Of a stretch of 64,000 nt of DNA, positions 44,061-52,271 are shown in pieces. The notes beneath the pieces were generated by a model. That model was not told the DNA's origin, did no database searches, and worked only from the letters and a program-made list of their open reading frames with translations. A program made the translations under genes and the position numbers. Within the stretch, counting starts at the first letter, position 1. The number at the start of each line of letters is the position of its first letter. This DNA is from UBA3940 sp964506005 (GTDB lineage: Bacteria; Chloroflexota; Anaerolineae; Aggregatilineales; UBA3940), in contig CAZDLX010000001.1 in assembly GCA_964506005.1 (NCBI GenBank), positions 1-64,000 of the forward strand, given 5' to 3'.

Positions 44061-44840
44061 ATGTCACGCGTGTTAGTCACGGGAGGAACCGGCATTCTCG
44101 GGACGGAGCTGCGCCCCCGTTTGGATGCAGCCGGTTACGCAGTGCGGATTATGAGCCGCCGCGCGCCGCAGCCCGGCGAGGATGCTGGCGTTGAGTGGGC
44201 GCAGGCGGACATTAACACAGGCGACGGCCTGCCTGCCGCTGTGCGGGATGTGGACACCATTATCCATGCTGCCAGCGCCGGCTTCGGCGACTCGTACCGG
44301 GCCGACGTGCAGGGGACGCGCCGCCTGCTTGAGGCGGCGCGCGAGGCAGGCGTCGGGCACTTCATCTATATCTCTATCGTGGGCATTGACCGGATCGACT
44401 ACGAATACTACCGGCACAAGCTTGAGGCCGAGAAGCTGATCGAGCAGTCGGGCATGCCCTTCTCGATTCTGCGCGCGCCGCAGTTCCACGCGCTGGTGGA
44501 TGCGATCCTGGCGCGGCTCGTCCGCTTCCCGGTGGCGTTCGTCGATACGCGTTTCATACTGCAGCCGATGGACGAAGGCGAGGTCGCGGACCGGCTCGTC
44601 GAGCTTGCCAGAAGCGGGCCATGCGGCAGGGTGCCGGACATCGGCGGGCCGGAGATCCGCCGCATGCGCGATCTCACGCGGGCCTGGCTGGCGGCGCGTG
44701 ACAGGCGGGCGCTGATCGTCGGCGTGCCGTTCCCCGGCGGGCTGTGGGCCGGCTGGCGCAGGGGCCTGACGACCGTCCCCGGCAACCCGCAGGGCGTGGT
44801 GACGTTCGAGCAGTGGCTGGCGCGCAAGTACGGCGGGTGA
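44061..44840 (+). CDS. NAD(P)-binding SDR epimerase/NmrA-like protein
   Basis: The 259-residue protein opens with VLVTGGTGILGTEL, the extended SDR dinucleotide motif, followed by VDTIIHAAS and FIYISIVGIDRIDYEYYRHKLEAE, where the Tyr-x-x-x-Lys pair (YYRHK) is in the catalytic position. It resembles the atypical NmrA/complex I NDUFA9-like SDR group. The substrate is unknown. GAGGGGAC precedes the ATG, and a bidirectional terminator follows the gene. Confidence 0.88.
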   Translation: MSRVLVTGGTGILGTELRPRLDAAGYAVRIMSRRAPQPGEDAGVEWAQADINTGDGLPAAVRDVDTIIHAASAGFGDSYRADVQGTRRLLEAAREAGVGHFIYISIVGIDRIDYEYYRHKLEAEKLIEQSGMPFSILRAPQFHALVDAILARLVRFPVAFVDTRFILQPMDEGEVADRLVELARSGPCGRVPDIGGPEIRRMRDLTRAWLAARDRRALIVGVPFPGGLWAGWRRGLTTVPGNPQGVVTFEQWLARKYGG

Positions 44841-44867
44841 GAGTCCGGGGCGACCCGCTGGAATCAG

Positions 44868-44894
44868 GAGAGCCGGGCACGCGGCCCGGCTCTC
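44868..44894. terminator. Terminator between convergent SDR and oxidoreductase genes
   Basis: GAGAGCCGGGC (44868-44878) and GCCCGGCTCTC (44884-44894) form a perfect 11-base stem with a 5-base loop. No T-run follows, but its place between convergent stop codons supports a terminator. Confidence 0.7.
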
Positions 44895-44915
44895 TGCGGT
44901 GGGGAGAGGTTCCGG

Positions 44916-46091
44916 TTACACGGCAGCGTGCTCGTGGAGGTCCGCGCTGGAGACCGGAGCGTGCTCGGCAATCAACTGCCGGGCAGCATCCAGCTTGCCC
45001 CAGGTATTCCACAGCAGCACGCCGCGCACCTCGCCGGCCCTCACGTAGTAGATGGTTCCCTTGCGGAATGGCTCCTCCCAGCGAACGGTCGTGTCGAGCC
45101 TGGAGCTGAGCTCCCCAACCGCCTCGTAGCCCAGCTCGAACAGGTCGGAGTAGAAGTACGGCAGGTGGTGGTAGGGCTCGTCGCGCCCTGCCATGTTGCG
45201 GCCCGCCGTCCGCCCCATCGTGTTGGCGTTGTCCTCATGCTCGACGCGCATCCGCTGGCCCAGGATAGGGCTGTAGAAGCGGGCGACGTCCCCGGCGGCA
45301 TAGATATCCGGCACGGTCGTCTGCAGGTGCGCGTTCACCACGATGCCGTTATCAACCTCCAGCCCGGCTTCCTCGGCCAGCTCCACGTTGGGCTGGATGC
45401 CGATCCCCGCCACAACGGCGTCTACCTCCAGAACCAGGCCGCTCTTTGTACGAACGGCGAAGCCATCGTCCTGCCGCTCGACGTCTGCCACAAACTCGCC
45501 GCCGCGGACGTCCACGCCCTGCTCGCGGTAGTAGTCGTTCAGGAAGCGCGCGAGGTCGGGCGGGAAGAGCGCCGCCCCGATGCTCTCCTCAGGGAAGAGC
45601 ATTGTGACCTCGCGCCCGTTCATCGCCAGCGCTGCCGTGATCTCAGCGCCGATGAAGCCGCCGCCGATCACGGCGAAACGGCGGCGCTCCTGGGCCGTTT
45701 CGCGCAGGCGGCGGTAGTCCGCCAGCGTGCGGTAGTAGATGATGTCGTCGCCGCCAAAGGGCAGCCGGCGGGGCCGCCCGCCGGTCGCCAGCAGCAGCCG
45801 GTCGTAGCCGTAGGTGCGGCCCGACCTGTCCTCCACGGTGTGGGCCTCGGCGTCCAGCGAGACGATTCGCTGGCCCAGATACATCGTGACGTCGTGGCGG
45901 TCGGTGGAACGCCAGATCTCGTCGAGCGGCTTGCCCTTCCACAGCCCTTTCGACAGCGGCGGGCGGTTGTAAGGGAGCGTACTCTCAGCGCTGATCAGGC
46001 CGATAGAGCCGTCGGCATCGACCTCACGTATCCCTGCCACCGCCGCGTCGGCTGTCATCCCTCCCCCGACGATCAAGTAATCGTAGTGCAT
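44916..46091 (-). CDS. FAD-dependent pyridine nucleotide oxidoreductase (ferredoxin-reductase-like)
   Basis: The 391-residue protein has an FAD-binding loop YLIVGGGMTADAA (residues 4-16), an NAD(P) loop FAVIGGGFIGAEIT near 147 and the second FAD motif DIYAAGDVA near 275. It matches the group of class I ferredoxin/rubredoxin or AIF-like reductases that pass electrons from NAD(P)H. The Met-Thr in the first glycine loop (GGGMTAD) is the usual form for this group. No redox cysteine pair is seen. ATG 46091 follows GAGAGGGG. Confidence 0.9.
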   Translation of the reverse strand: MHYDYLIVGGGMTADAAVAGIREVDADGSIGLISAESTLPYNRPPLSKGLWKGKPLDEIWRSTDRHDVTMYLGQRIVSLDAEAHTVEDRSGRTYGYDRLLLATGGRPRRLPFGGDDIIYYRTLADYRRLRETAQERRRFAVIGGGFIGAEITAALAMNGREVTMLFPEESIGAALFPPDLARFLNDYYREQGVDVRGGEFVADVERQDDGFAVRTKSGLVLEVDAVVAGIGIQPNVELAEEAGLEVDNGIVVNAHLQTTVPDIYAAGDVARFYSPILGQRMRVEHEDNANTMGRTAGRNMAGRDEPYHHLPYFYSDLFELGYEAVGELSSRLDTTVRWEEPFRKGTIYYVRAGEVRGVLLWNTWGKLDAARQLIAEHAPVSSADLHEHAAV

Positions 46092-46130
46092 GCCAACCCC
46101 TCTCATAGTCCACATCTGACGTGAAGCCGG

Positions 46131-47255
46131 TCAGACCGCAGCCGCCTCCGTCTGCGCGCGGCGGATGGCGTCGAGCAGCGACCGGTGTGCGCGAACGAAC
46201 TTCTCGACGCCTTCGTCCAGCAGGCGGTCGGTAACCTCGTCGATCAAGATGCCGCGTGCAGCCAGTGCGTAGAACGTGTGCTGCGCGCCCGCGATATCGT
46301 GTGTGATCGCCGGCGCAATCCTGCCGTGGTCGAGGAAGGCGTCGATGGTGCCCAGGGGAGCGGTGTTGACGGTGTGGGCGCCAATCAGCGCCTCAAGGTA
46401 CATGACATCGGAATAGGCGGGGTCCTTGGTGCCCGTGCTGGCCCACAGCGGCCGCTGCACGTGCGCGCCCTGCGCGGCAAGGGCGTGGAAGCGCGGTGAG
46501 TCGAACGTGCGCTGGAAGCCCTGGTAGACGAGCTTCGCGTTGGCGATACCCGCGCGGCCCTTGAGCCGGGCCAGCTCCGCTGCCGCCGCCGGGTCGCGCG
46601 CTATGCGGTCATCCAGCATGCGGTCGACGAGCGTATCCACCCGGCTGACGAACAGCGAGGCCACCGAGCGCAGCCGGTCGATGGCCTGCCCGGCTGCTGC
46701 CCGGCGCTCCAGCGCTCGCAGGTAGGCAGTCATCACTTCTCCGTACATCGCCTGGCTGAAGATCAGCGTGATATTGATGTTGATGCCGTCGGCGAGGCTC
46801 TCTTCGATGGCCCGCAGGCCTTCGCGGGTGGCCGGGATCTTGATCATCAGGTTGGGCCGGTTGACGACCTGCCACAGGTGGCGCACCTGTTCCAGCGTCG
46901 CCTGCCAGTCGTGGGCCAGCAGCGGCGATACCTCCAGGCTGACGTAGCCGTCGAGCCCGCCCGTAGCCTCGTACACCGGGCGGAACAGGTCGGCTGCCTG
47001 CTGGATATCCGTGACTGCCAGCGCCTCGTAAAGCTCGTCCGGCGGCAGGCCCTCTCGCGTGAGCTGCTCGATCTCCTCGCCGTAGAGGTCGCTGCCGGTG
47101 ATGGACGCCTCGAACATCGACGGGTTGGACGTGATTCCGGCGACGCCTGCCTCGATCAACCGCCCGATCTCGCCGTTGCGTAGAAGCTCGCGGGAGAACG
47201 TATCACACCACAGGCTCTGCCCTATCCCGGCGAGCTGTTTAACTCTCGGGTGCAT
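46131..47255 (-). CDS. tal: Transaldolase
   Basis: The 374-residue protein has the opening LWCDTFSRELL, AGITSNPSMFE, the active-site lysine in LMIKIPAT, ININITLIFS and PLWASTGTKDP, all diagnostic of the long transaldolase group found in actinobacteria and cyanobacteria. It exchanges dihydroxyacetone units between sedoheptulose-7-phosphate/glyceraldehyde-3-phosphate and erythrose-4-phosphate/fructose-6-phosphate in the pentose phosphate pathway. The ribosome site GGAGGTGAG is strong. The SufR-like regulator gene lies 44 bases upstream on the same strand. Confidence 0.96.
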   Translation of the reverse strand: MHPRVKQLAGIGQSLWCDTFSRELLRNGEIGRLIEAGVAGITSNPSMFEASITGSDLYGEEIEQLTREGLPPDELYEALAVTDIQQAADLFRPVYEATGGLDGYVSLEVSPLLAHDWQATLEQVRHLWQVVNRPNLMIKIPATREGLRAIEESLADGININITLIFSQAMYGEVMTAYLRALERRAAAGQAIDRLRSVASLFVSRVDTLVDRMLDDRIARDPAAAAELARLKGRAGIANAKLVYQGFQRTFDSPRFHALAAQGAHVQRPLWASTGTKDPAYSDVMYLEALIGAHTVNTAPLGTIDAFLDHGRIAPAITHDIAGAQHTFYALAARGILIDEVTDRLLDEGVEKFVRAHRSLLDAIRRAQTEAAAV

Positions 47256-47299
47256 GTCTCACCTCCAAAACGTTCCATATACAAGCTGGCGCGCCGGGG

Positions 47300-47998
47300 C
47301 TAATCCGGACGCGCCAGCGGCTCTTCGAATCTGAAACCTTCGTCCTCGGCTGGAAGTGGCTGGTCGTGCAGCGCGCGGAAGACGCAGCGCCCATGCCCTG
47401 CCTGGAAACGCTCCTCGCGCCGGACACGCACGCCGAGCAGCCGTTCCAGGCTCGAAACCGTGACGCTGCACAGGGCAGGGCGCTCGAGGGCTACGCTCAG
47501 GAAGGGGCAGTTGCGCTCGATAAGCAGCAGGTCGCCGCCCGACTCGGCAACCTCGGTGAAAGGGTCATTCTCAATATAGATGCCGCGCAGCGCCTCGACG
47601 CGCTCGGCGAGCGACAGCCCTTGCAGCCGGGGCAGCCACGCCCGCACGCGCCGCTCGGTGAGCGAGGCGAGGATGGCACGCAGCGCCGCGGGGCCCATCT
47701 CCTCGCCAATCGCGTCGATGAGTTCGAGGGTCAGCCGGTCATACTCCTTGGGGAACAGGTGCTCGCCTGCCGCGGTCAGCACGTAGACCCGTGTGGGGCG
47801 GCCCACCCGGCCCTCGCCGTCGTACGGCGCGGTGGTAATCCAGCCCTCGTTCTGCAGGTAGACAATCTGCTGGCGCACTGCCTCGTAGGTGATACCGAGC
47901 TGTTCGGCCAGCCCGGCGGTGGTGGCCTGCCGGTCTCGCTTGACGAGCAGCAGGATGGCGCGGCGGATATCGGATAGCTCGTCCAGTGGCGTAACCAT
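47300..47998 (-). CDS. SufR-like helix-turn-helix regulator with Fe-S type cysteines
   Basis: The 232-residue protein has an N-terminal winged helix (TTAGLAEQLGITYEAVRQQI) and a C-terminal cysteine set NCPF...LC...GRCVF, spaced as in cyanobacterial SufR, which holds a 4Fe-4S cluster and represses suf genes. No suf genes are in the window, so the target may be itself and the transaldolase downstream. I used ATG 47998 (MVTPLDEL); the longer open frame upstream crosses the promoter. A TACAAG-N6-CTTGTA repeat overlaps its -35 box. Confidence 0.8.
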   Translation of the reverse strand: MVTPLDELSDIRRAILLLVKRDRQATTAGLAEQLGITYEAVRQQIVYLQNEGWITTAPYDGEGRVGRPTRVYVLTAAGEHLFPKEYDRLTLELIDAIGEEMGPAALRAILASLTERRVRAWLPRLQGLSLAERVEALRGIYIENDPFTEVAESGGDLLLIERNCPFLSVALERPALCSVTVSSLERLLGVRVRREERFQAGHGRCVFRALHDQPLPAEDEGFRFEEPLARPD

Positions 47999-48057
47999 GC
48001 TGTCATCTGCCCCTTTTAGATGCCTCAGCTTCTGCACGTGAGCAATAAGTATCTCTG

Positions 48058-48086
48058 ACAGTACTAAGTGCGAAACAAAAATACAA
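48058..48086 (-). promoter_or_regulatory. Promoter of the SufR-like gene
   Basis: On the minus strand TTGTAT (48081-48086), a 17-base spacer and TACTGT (48058-48063), about 60 bases before the start codon. Confidence 0.6.
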
Positions 48087-48099
48087 GTCTTTTCTTGTA
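48082..48099. promoter_or_regulatory. Candidate operator of the SufR-like regulator
   Basis: TACAAG (48082-48087) and CTTGTA (48094-48099) are perfect arms 6 bases apart over the -35 box. Known cyanobacterial SufR sites are CAAC-N6-GTTG, the same geometry with related arms. Confidence 0.55.
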
Positions 48100-48160
48100 A
48101 AATCCCTGTTTTGGTCCTGTTTGTATGCCAGGTTGGCGGCCCTGCCCTGGGCATTTTCCG

Positions 48161-48189
48161 TTGACTTACTAGAACAAATGGCTTATTCT
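48161..48189 (+). promoter_or_regulatory. Sigma70-like promoter of the SRPBCC-PDZ-DinB gene
   Basis: TTGACT (48161-48166), a 17-base spacer and TATTCT (48184-48189) lie 31 bases before the start codon. Confidence 0.75.
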
Positions 48190-48220
48190 GGGGGTATCGT
48201 TCGCTATTGGAGGATTTGCG

Positions 48221-49411
48221 ATGCCGTACCAATTCGAACTTAGCCAGCAAGTTAACCAGCCCCCTGAGCGTGTGTTTTTCGCCTTCACCAACAGCCCGAT
48301 GCTCGCCACATGGTGGTGCGATTGGGCCTTCCTGACCCCGAACCGGGGGCATACGCTGTACATGTACTGGGAGACGGGCTTCCAGGCGATGGGCCAGTAC
48401 ACCGAACTCAGGTCACCGGAGTATATTGCCTTCACCTGGGTAGACGGCGCTTCGCCGCCGTGCAAGGCCGCTGTGACGCTGACCGCGTCGGACGGCGGGA
48501 CCCGCGTGGACCTCGCTTTCTCGGAGATCGACAACGAGGATCAAGCCCGGCAGCTCGAAAAGCACTGGCGAGATGGACTCGAGAATCTGGCCTCGGTGCT
48601 GGAGACGGGTGCCGACCTGCGCGAGACCCGCCGCCCGATGATGGGTGTCTACCTCGGCGATCTGGTGGGCGAGGACACCGCCGCGCGGTACGGGACATCG
48701 CATGGCATTGTGCTGGAAGGCACTCTTGAGGGCTTAAGCGCCGAGGCTGCCGGGTTGAAGGGCGGCGATGTGCTGGTCGAAGCTGACGGCCAACCTTTGA
48801 AGGAGTACAGCGACCTGATGCAGGTGATGGAGGGCCGGGTAGTCGGTGAAGTTGTGGAGGTCGCCTACCTGCGAAACGGCGAGCAGCACACCGCGGCGAT
48901 GGAGCTCAAAACCCAGCACATACCGGAAATCCCGCGTGACCCCAACGAGCTGGCCGACCAGCTTGCAGCCAAATATGCGGAGGCCAACCAGGTACTGGCG
49001 GAGGTTCTCGACGGCGTCAGCGAGGAGCAGGCGGCCATCGTGCCCGCGCCCGACGAGTGGAGCATCCGGCAGATCGTCGCCCACTTGATTGCGAACGAGC
49101 GCGACGAGCAAACGACCATCGGCATGCAGGTGGGCGGCTTCGGCGACGTGTTCAGCTACAACAACAACTCGCTGGTCCGCATCGAGCCGCTGCTGGCCAC
49201 CTACCCGTCGATACCCGAACTGCTGGATGCGCTGCATCGCACCCAGGCGGAGACGGTCGCCGCCGTTCGGCATCTGCCGGCGGACTTCGTCGAGCGGCGG
49301 GGCAGCTACGACCGGCTGGGCAGAGTGCTGCTGGAGGATGCGGACAGCCACTACGGGCTGCACGTCGAGCAGATCGAAGGGGCCAAGGAAGCCGCTCTGG
49401 CCGGCGGATAG
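48221..49411 (+). CDS. SRPBCC-PDZ-DinB three-domain fusion protein
   Basis: The 396-residue protein is cytoplasmic. Residues 1-140 are an AHSA1-type SRPBCC domain (FELSQQVNQPPERVFFAFTN start). Residues 140-240 are a PDZ domain (AAGLKGGDVLVEADGQPL, VVEVAYLRNGEQ). Residues 255-390 are a DinB-like four-helix bundle with EWSIRQIVAHL and a terminal HYGLH metal motif. The order is unusual: a ligand-binding cup, a peptide-binding domain usually met in proteases, and a putative thiol/metal-dependent enzyme fold in one chain. Reaction unknown. GGAGG precedes the ATG and a good promoter lies upstream. It is divergent from the SufR-like gene. Confidence 0.85.
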   Translation: MPYQFELSQQVNQPPERVFFAFTNSPMLATWWCDWAFLTPNRGHTLYMYWETGFQAMGQYTELRSPEYIAFTWVDGASPPCKAAVTLTASDGGTRVDLAFSEIDNEDQARQLEKHWRDGLENLASVLETGADLRETRRPMMGVYLGDLVGEDTAARYGTSHGIVLEGTLEGLSAEAAGLKGGDVLVEADGQPLKEYSDLMQVMEGRVVGEVVEVAYLRNGEQHTAAMELKTQHIPEIPRDPNELADQLAAKYAEANQVLAEVLDGVSEEQAAIVPAPDEWSIRQIVAHLIANERDEQTTIGMQVGGFGDVFSYNNNSLVRIEPLLATYPSIPELLDALHRTQAETVAAVRHLPADFVERRGSYDRLGRVLLEDADSHYGLHVEQIEGAKEAALAGG

Positions 49412-49467
49412 CGCCGCCCGGCTTTGAAGCCGCAAGCTGTAACGGGCAGCGAGGGCCGAGAATCACA

Positions 49468-49498
49468 CCGGGCGGGGTTCCCCGCCCGGCTGCGTTTT
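49468..49498. terminator. Terminator between convergent genes
   Basis: CCGGGCGGGG (49468-49477) and CCCCGCCCGG (49480-49489) form a near-perfect hairpin with a very small loop, then CTGCGTTTT. It separates the SRPBCC fusion gene from the membrane paralogue. Confidence 0.7.
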
Positions 49499-49519
49499 GC
49501 CGTGCTGGCTGAGCCCTCG

Positions 49520-50743
49520 CTAGGGCGCGGCGACATGAACGGTGTGCAGAATCACCGTCTCAGTTGACAATAGCTCGCGGTCGCTCGCGGTGATCGTCAG
49601 GTAGTTGTAGTCGTACCAGGGCCGCGCCCAGATCGTCATCAGCAGCCAGTAATCCCGCGGGGCCTGGATGTCCGCCGGCACCGGGATCACGACGACCTGC
49701 GGCACGATCTGGCCGGGCAGCCAGGCCGTGGCGGGCGGTGAGCTCATCGGGACGTCAGTCTGCGTCACGTTGACCAGGTCGGGGAACTCCTCCATGTGCA
49801 CCGACATCCCGTACTCGTCGTCCTGGCGACCGTTGGCGCGCCAGTAGAGGGTCACTGACAGGGTGCCTGAGCTGGGCGTCAGCGGCTCTTCGGCGACGCG
49901 GTAGCCAACCAGCTCCAGCCGTCCGTCCAGGTACTGCACGGAAACCGGCGTCGCCAGCCAGCGGGCCTCGACGGCTGGCAGCAGAAACTGGTATGCGGCC
50001 AGCAGTATGACCCAGCTCAGTGCGCCGGCAATCACGAACCGCGCCACCTGCGGGGCCTGTGCCCGGCCAGCCTCTCGCAGCGTGTGTTCCATCACCCCGA
50101 CGAGTACGAGCGTCCCGCCGAGGATCTCGAACAGCTCCTCGAAGATCTGGTGACGGTAGCAGTCGATGACTGTCACGTCAAAGCAGCCCCGGAAGATCAC
50201 GAAGTCCTCGATGACCATCCCGCCTGCCGCCATCAGCGCGAGCCCGCCGAGGATCAGCGCCGGCGCCAGCTTCTGCCCCCTCCACTGCCGCCGGAATATG
50301 GCGATTGTCGCCGCCACGACCACAATCCCCACAGCGCCGTACACGTACTTCCAGTTTGGGAACTGCTCGTGGATCTCGGCGTACTCGTCGATACCCATGA
50401 CCATCAGGACCACGCCGATCAGCAGCCAGTACGCGCCACCCCAGTTCCAGCCTTTGAGCAGGGTGCGGGCGTGGTACAGGGCAAAGACGCCTGCCACGCC
50501 CAGCTGGATGGCCGCCAGCGTCGTGGGGAGATTGCGCTCCTCGCTGATCATGTCGATAAACCAGGGGACGAGGCGGTACTCCAGCGGCCAGTTCCGCTGG
50601 GACAGGGCTGCCAGCACCAGCTCGACGAGCAGCATGAGGCCGAGCACGAGGATCGCGGGCCGTGTCAGCCGCCGCGCGAGCAGTGCGAACCCGATGATGG
50701 CGAGCAGGCCGATTATCAGGAGGATGAGCCAGTTTGACAGCAT
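49520..50743 (-). CDS. Polytopic membrane protein of unknown function (paralogue of 3632-4858)
   Basis: The 407-residue protein has the same plan as the one at 3.6 kb: about seven or eight helices in the first 250 residues, then a soluble beta-type domain with SVTLYWRANG and RDYWLLMTIW. Aligned motifs include RPA...LVEL, WPLEYRL, SEERN, GIDEYAEIHE and YVYGAVGI. Two conserved cysteines in a loop (GCFDVTVIDC) also occur in the relative (GCYGLVEDC) and could form an outside disulfide. A pair of inverted repeats lies upstream. Function unknown. Confidence 0.75.
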   Translation of the reverse strand: MLSNWLILLIIGLLAIIGFALLARRLTRPAILVLGLMLLVELVLAALSQRNWPLEYRLVPWFIDMISEERNLPTTLAAIQLGVAGVFALYHARTLLKGWNWGGAYWLLIGVVLMVMGIDEYAEIHEQFPNWKYVYGAVGIVVVAATIAIFRRQWRGQKLAPALILGGLALMAAGGMVIEDFVIFRGCFDVTVIDCYRHQIFEELFEILGGTLVLVGVMEHTLREAGRAQAPQVARFVIAGALSWVILLAAYQFLLPAVEARWLATPVSVQYLDGRLELVGYRVAEEPLTPSSGTLSVTLYWRANGRQDDEYGMSVHMEEFPDLVNVTQTDVPMSSPPATAWLPGQIVPQVVVIPVPADIQAPRDYWLLMTIWARPWYDYNYLTITASDRELLSTETVILHTVHVAAP

Positions 50744-50798
50744 TAGCAGGGACTTCTCCGCGGAGAGCGATGGGTAACGGGTGGCCTCGTCACAGATC

Positions 50799-50831
50799 GT
50801 AATATGAGGTTGGCGCCACGGCCCATATTAC
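50799..50831. promoter_or_regulatory. Inverted repeat GTAATATG/CATATTAC in a divergent spacer
   Basis: Perfect 8-base arms (50799-50806 and 50824-50831) 17 bases apart. They lie between the membrane paralogue (minus) and the nuclease lipoprotein (plus). Arm spacing fits two DNA turns, so an operator is possible. Confidence 0.4.
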
Positions 50832-50834
50832 TCC

Positions 50835-50875
50835 GTGACAGGGGCAGTCCGCAATGGGAGGCCTGCCCCTGTCAC
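50835..50875. repeat. Perfect 13-base inverted repeat
   Basis: GTGACAGGGGCAG (50835-50847) and CTGCCCCTGTCAC (50863-50875) pair perfectly around 15 bases. No T-run follows on either strand and no gene ends here, so it is not an ordinary terminator. A second small repeat, CCGCAAT/ATTGCGG, overlaps its right half. Confidence 0.7.
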
Positions 50876-50949
50876 AATTGCGGTCGCGGGGGTACACTCA
50901 CCCGGCGCATGTGAGTTCACCGTGTTCTTAGCCACCGGATCGGGTTGCC

Positions 50950-51501
50950 ATGAAGCTGCGGGTTTATCTGTCTTTACTCGGCGCGATGCTGCTCGTCACA
51001 GGCTGCGGTATGCCGGTGGCGCTTGACGACATCGCGGAGATCCTCGTCGCGACCCCGCCCGGTGCAGCCGGTTCCACCGGGGTGCCCGCGGCTCCGCCCG
51101 GCGGCGAGCGTGCGACCGTCACCCGCATCATCGACGGTGACACCATAGAGGTGTCCATCGACGGCGAAACCTTCCGCGTTCGCTATATCGGGCTCAACGC
51201 GCCGGAGTGGGATGAGGTGTGTGGCAGTGAGGCGACGCAGGCCAATGCAGACCTGGTCGCCGGGCGCGAGGTGACGCTCGTCAGGGACGTCAGCGAGACT
51301 GACCGCTACGGGCGGCTGCTGCGCTATGTCTACGTTGACGAGGTGATGGTCAACGCACAGCTCGTCGCGGACGGCTGGGTGGAGGCAAATTCGTATCCCC
51401 CTGACGTGACGTACGACGACGTGCTCGCCGAAGCCGGGGCTGAGGCCCGCGAGGGTGGCCGCGGCTGCTGGGGGCCGGCCTGGCGAGGCGCCTTCGACTG
51501 A
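50950..51501 (+). CDS. Thermonuclease-like (SNase) lipoprotein
   Basis: The 183-residue protein has a lipobox VTGC near residue 19, a Pro/Gly-rich linker to residue 55, then a staphylococcal-nuclease fold. It has IDGDTIEV (calcium Asp), RVRYIGLNAPE (catalytic Arg and Glu) and DRYGRLLRYV (second Arg). All catalytic positions are present. It probably degrades nucleic acid outside the cell for nutrition. The ribosome site is weak. It ends 13 bases from the end of the convergent HPr gene. Confidence 0.92.
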   Translation: MKLRVYLSLLGAMLLVTGCGMPVALDDIAEILVATPPGAAGSTGVPAAPPGGERATVTRIIDGDTIEVSIDGETFRVRYIGLNAPEWDEVCGSEATQANADLVAGREVTLVRDVSETDRYGRLLRYVYVDEVMVNAQLVADGWVEANSYPPDVTYDDVLAEAGAEAREGGRGCWGPAWRGAFD

Positions 51502-51514
51502 GCGCCGGGCCCGG

Positions 51515-51784
51515 CTACTCAACCTCTGACATCAGCTGTTCGAGAGCGCGCACCGCTTCCTCGGCGTCCGGGCCATCCGCCTTGATCTCAATGGTGTGCC
51601 CTTTGCTGGCGCCCAGCATCAGCACACTGAGGATGCTCTTCGCATCTACCCAGTCTTTGCCGCCGGTAACGTTCCTCACATGGATGTCAGCCTGGTGTCT
51701 GGCTGCCTCCTGCACGAACAGTGCCGCGGGGCGAGCATGCAGCCCGACTTCATTCGTTACCAACACCTCGGTACAGACCGCCAT
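51515..51784 (-). CDS. ptsH: HPr family phosphocarrier protein
   Basis: The 89-residue protein has the phosphorylated histidine H16 in GLHARPA and the regulatory-serine region DAKSILSVLML (S50). It carries phosphate from enzyme I to the IIA of the gene just upstream, whose stop codon lies one base before this start. Enzyme I is not in the window. The Ser site being kept means control by an HPr kinase is possible, but no hprK is seen. Confidence 0.93.
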   Translation of the reverse strand: MAVCTEVLVTNEVGLHARPAALFVQEAARHQADIHVRNVTGGKDWVDAKSILSVLMLGASKGHTIEIKADGPDAEEAVRALEQLMSEVE

Positions 51785-51785
51785 C

Positions 51786-52271
51786 CTAGTGCACCTCGTC
51801 GCGTAGAATACGTACGACCTGAGCGCTGTCTGCAGCGTCGATTACATCCTGCAGCACGCTCGCGTTCTGCAGCAGCTCCATCAACTGCTGGATCATCACG
51901 ACCTGCTTTTCCGCCTCTTTGAGCGCGAGCAGAAACACGACCTTGGCCTCGATTGACGTCCCGGCGGATGCACCCATGCGGCCAAACGTGACGGGACGGT
52001 CGAGCACGGCTACGGCAACGGCCGACTCCCGGACGTGCTGCGGATCGGCGTGCGGAATAGCCACGGCATGGGGCTCGGTGGGCAGCCCCGTCGGGAAGGT
52101 CTCCTCGCGCGCCAGCACGTCGTCGGCGAACTCAAGCTCGACCAGGCCATGTTCGTGCAGCTTATCGACCAGCGCCCGGATGACCTGTTCATGGTTCTCG
52201 GCTGTAAGATGCGTGATGGTGGTATTCTCGTGGATCAGGTCGATCAGATTTCGCTGCATACTCGTCTTCAT
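51786..52271 (-). CDS. PTS IIA component, fructose/mannitol/galactitol type
   Basis: The 161-residue protein is a PTS EIIA type-2 domain with phospho-histidine H74 in VAIPHADP and the nearby H68. It passes phosphate from HPr to the IIB at 55423-55776. The gene starts with a 4-base overlap (ATGA) on the epimerase stop, showing tight coupling. It resembles SgcA and GatA. It probably also serves the IIA-less pair at 32.7 kb. Confidence 0.93.
   Translation of the reverse strand: MKTSMQRNLIDLIHENTTITHLTAENHEQVIRALVDKLHEHGLVELEFADDVLAREETFPTGLPTEPHAVAIPHADPQHVRESAVAVAVLDRPVTFGRMGASAGTSIEAKVVFLLALKEAEKQVVMIQQLMELLQNASVLQDVIDAADSAQVVRILRDEVH

Noticed and set aside
47999..48352. Upstream extension of the SufR-like gene to 350 residues
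   Set aside because: It would cross the divergent promoter region and lacks any domain; ATG 47998 aligns with the known family start.
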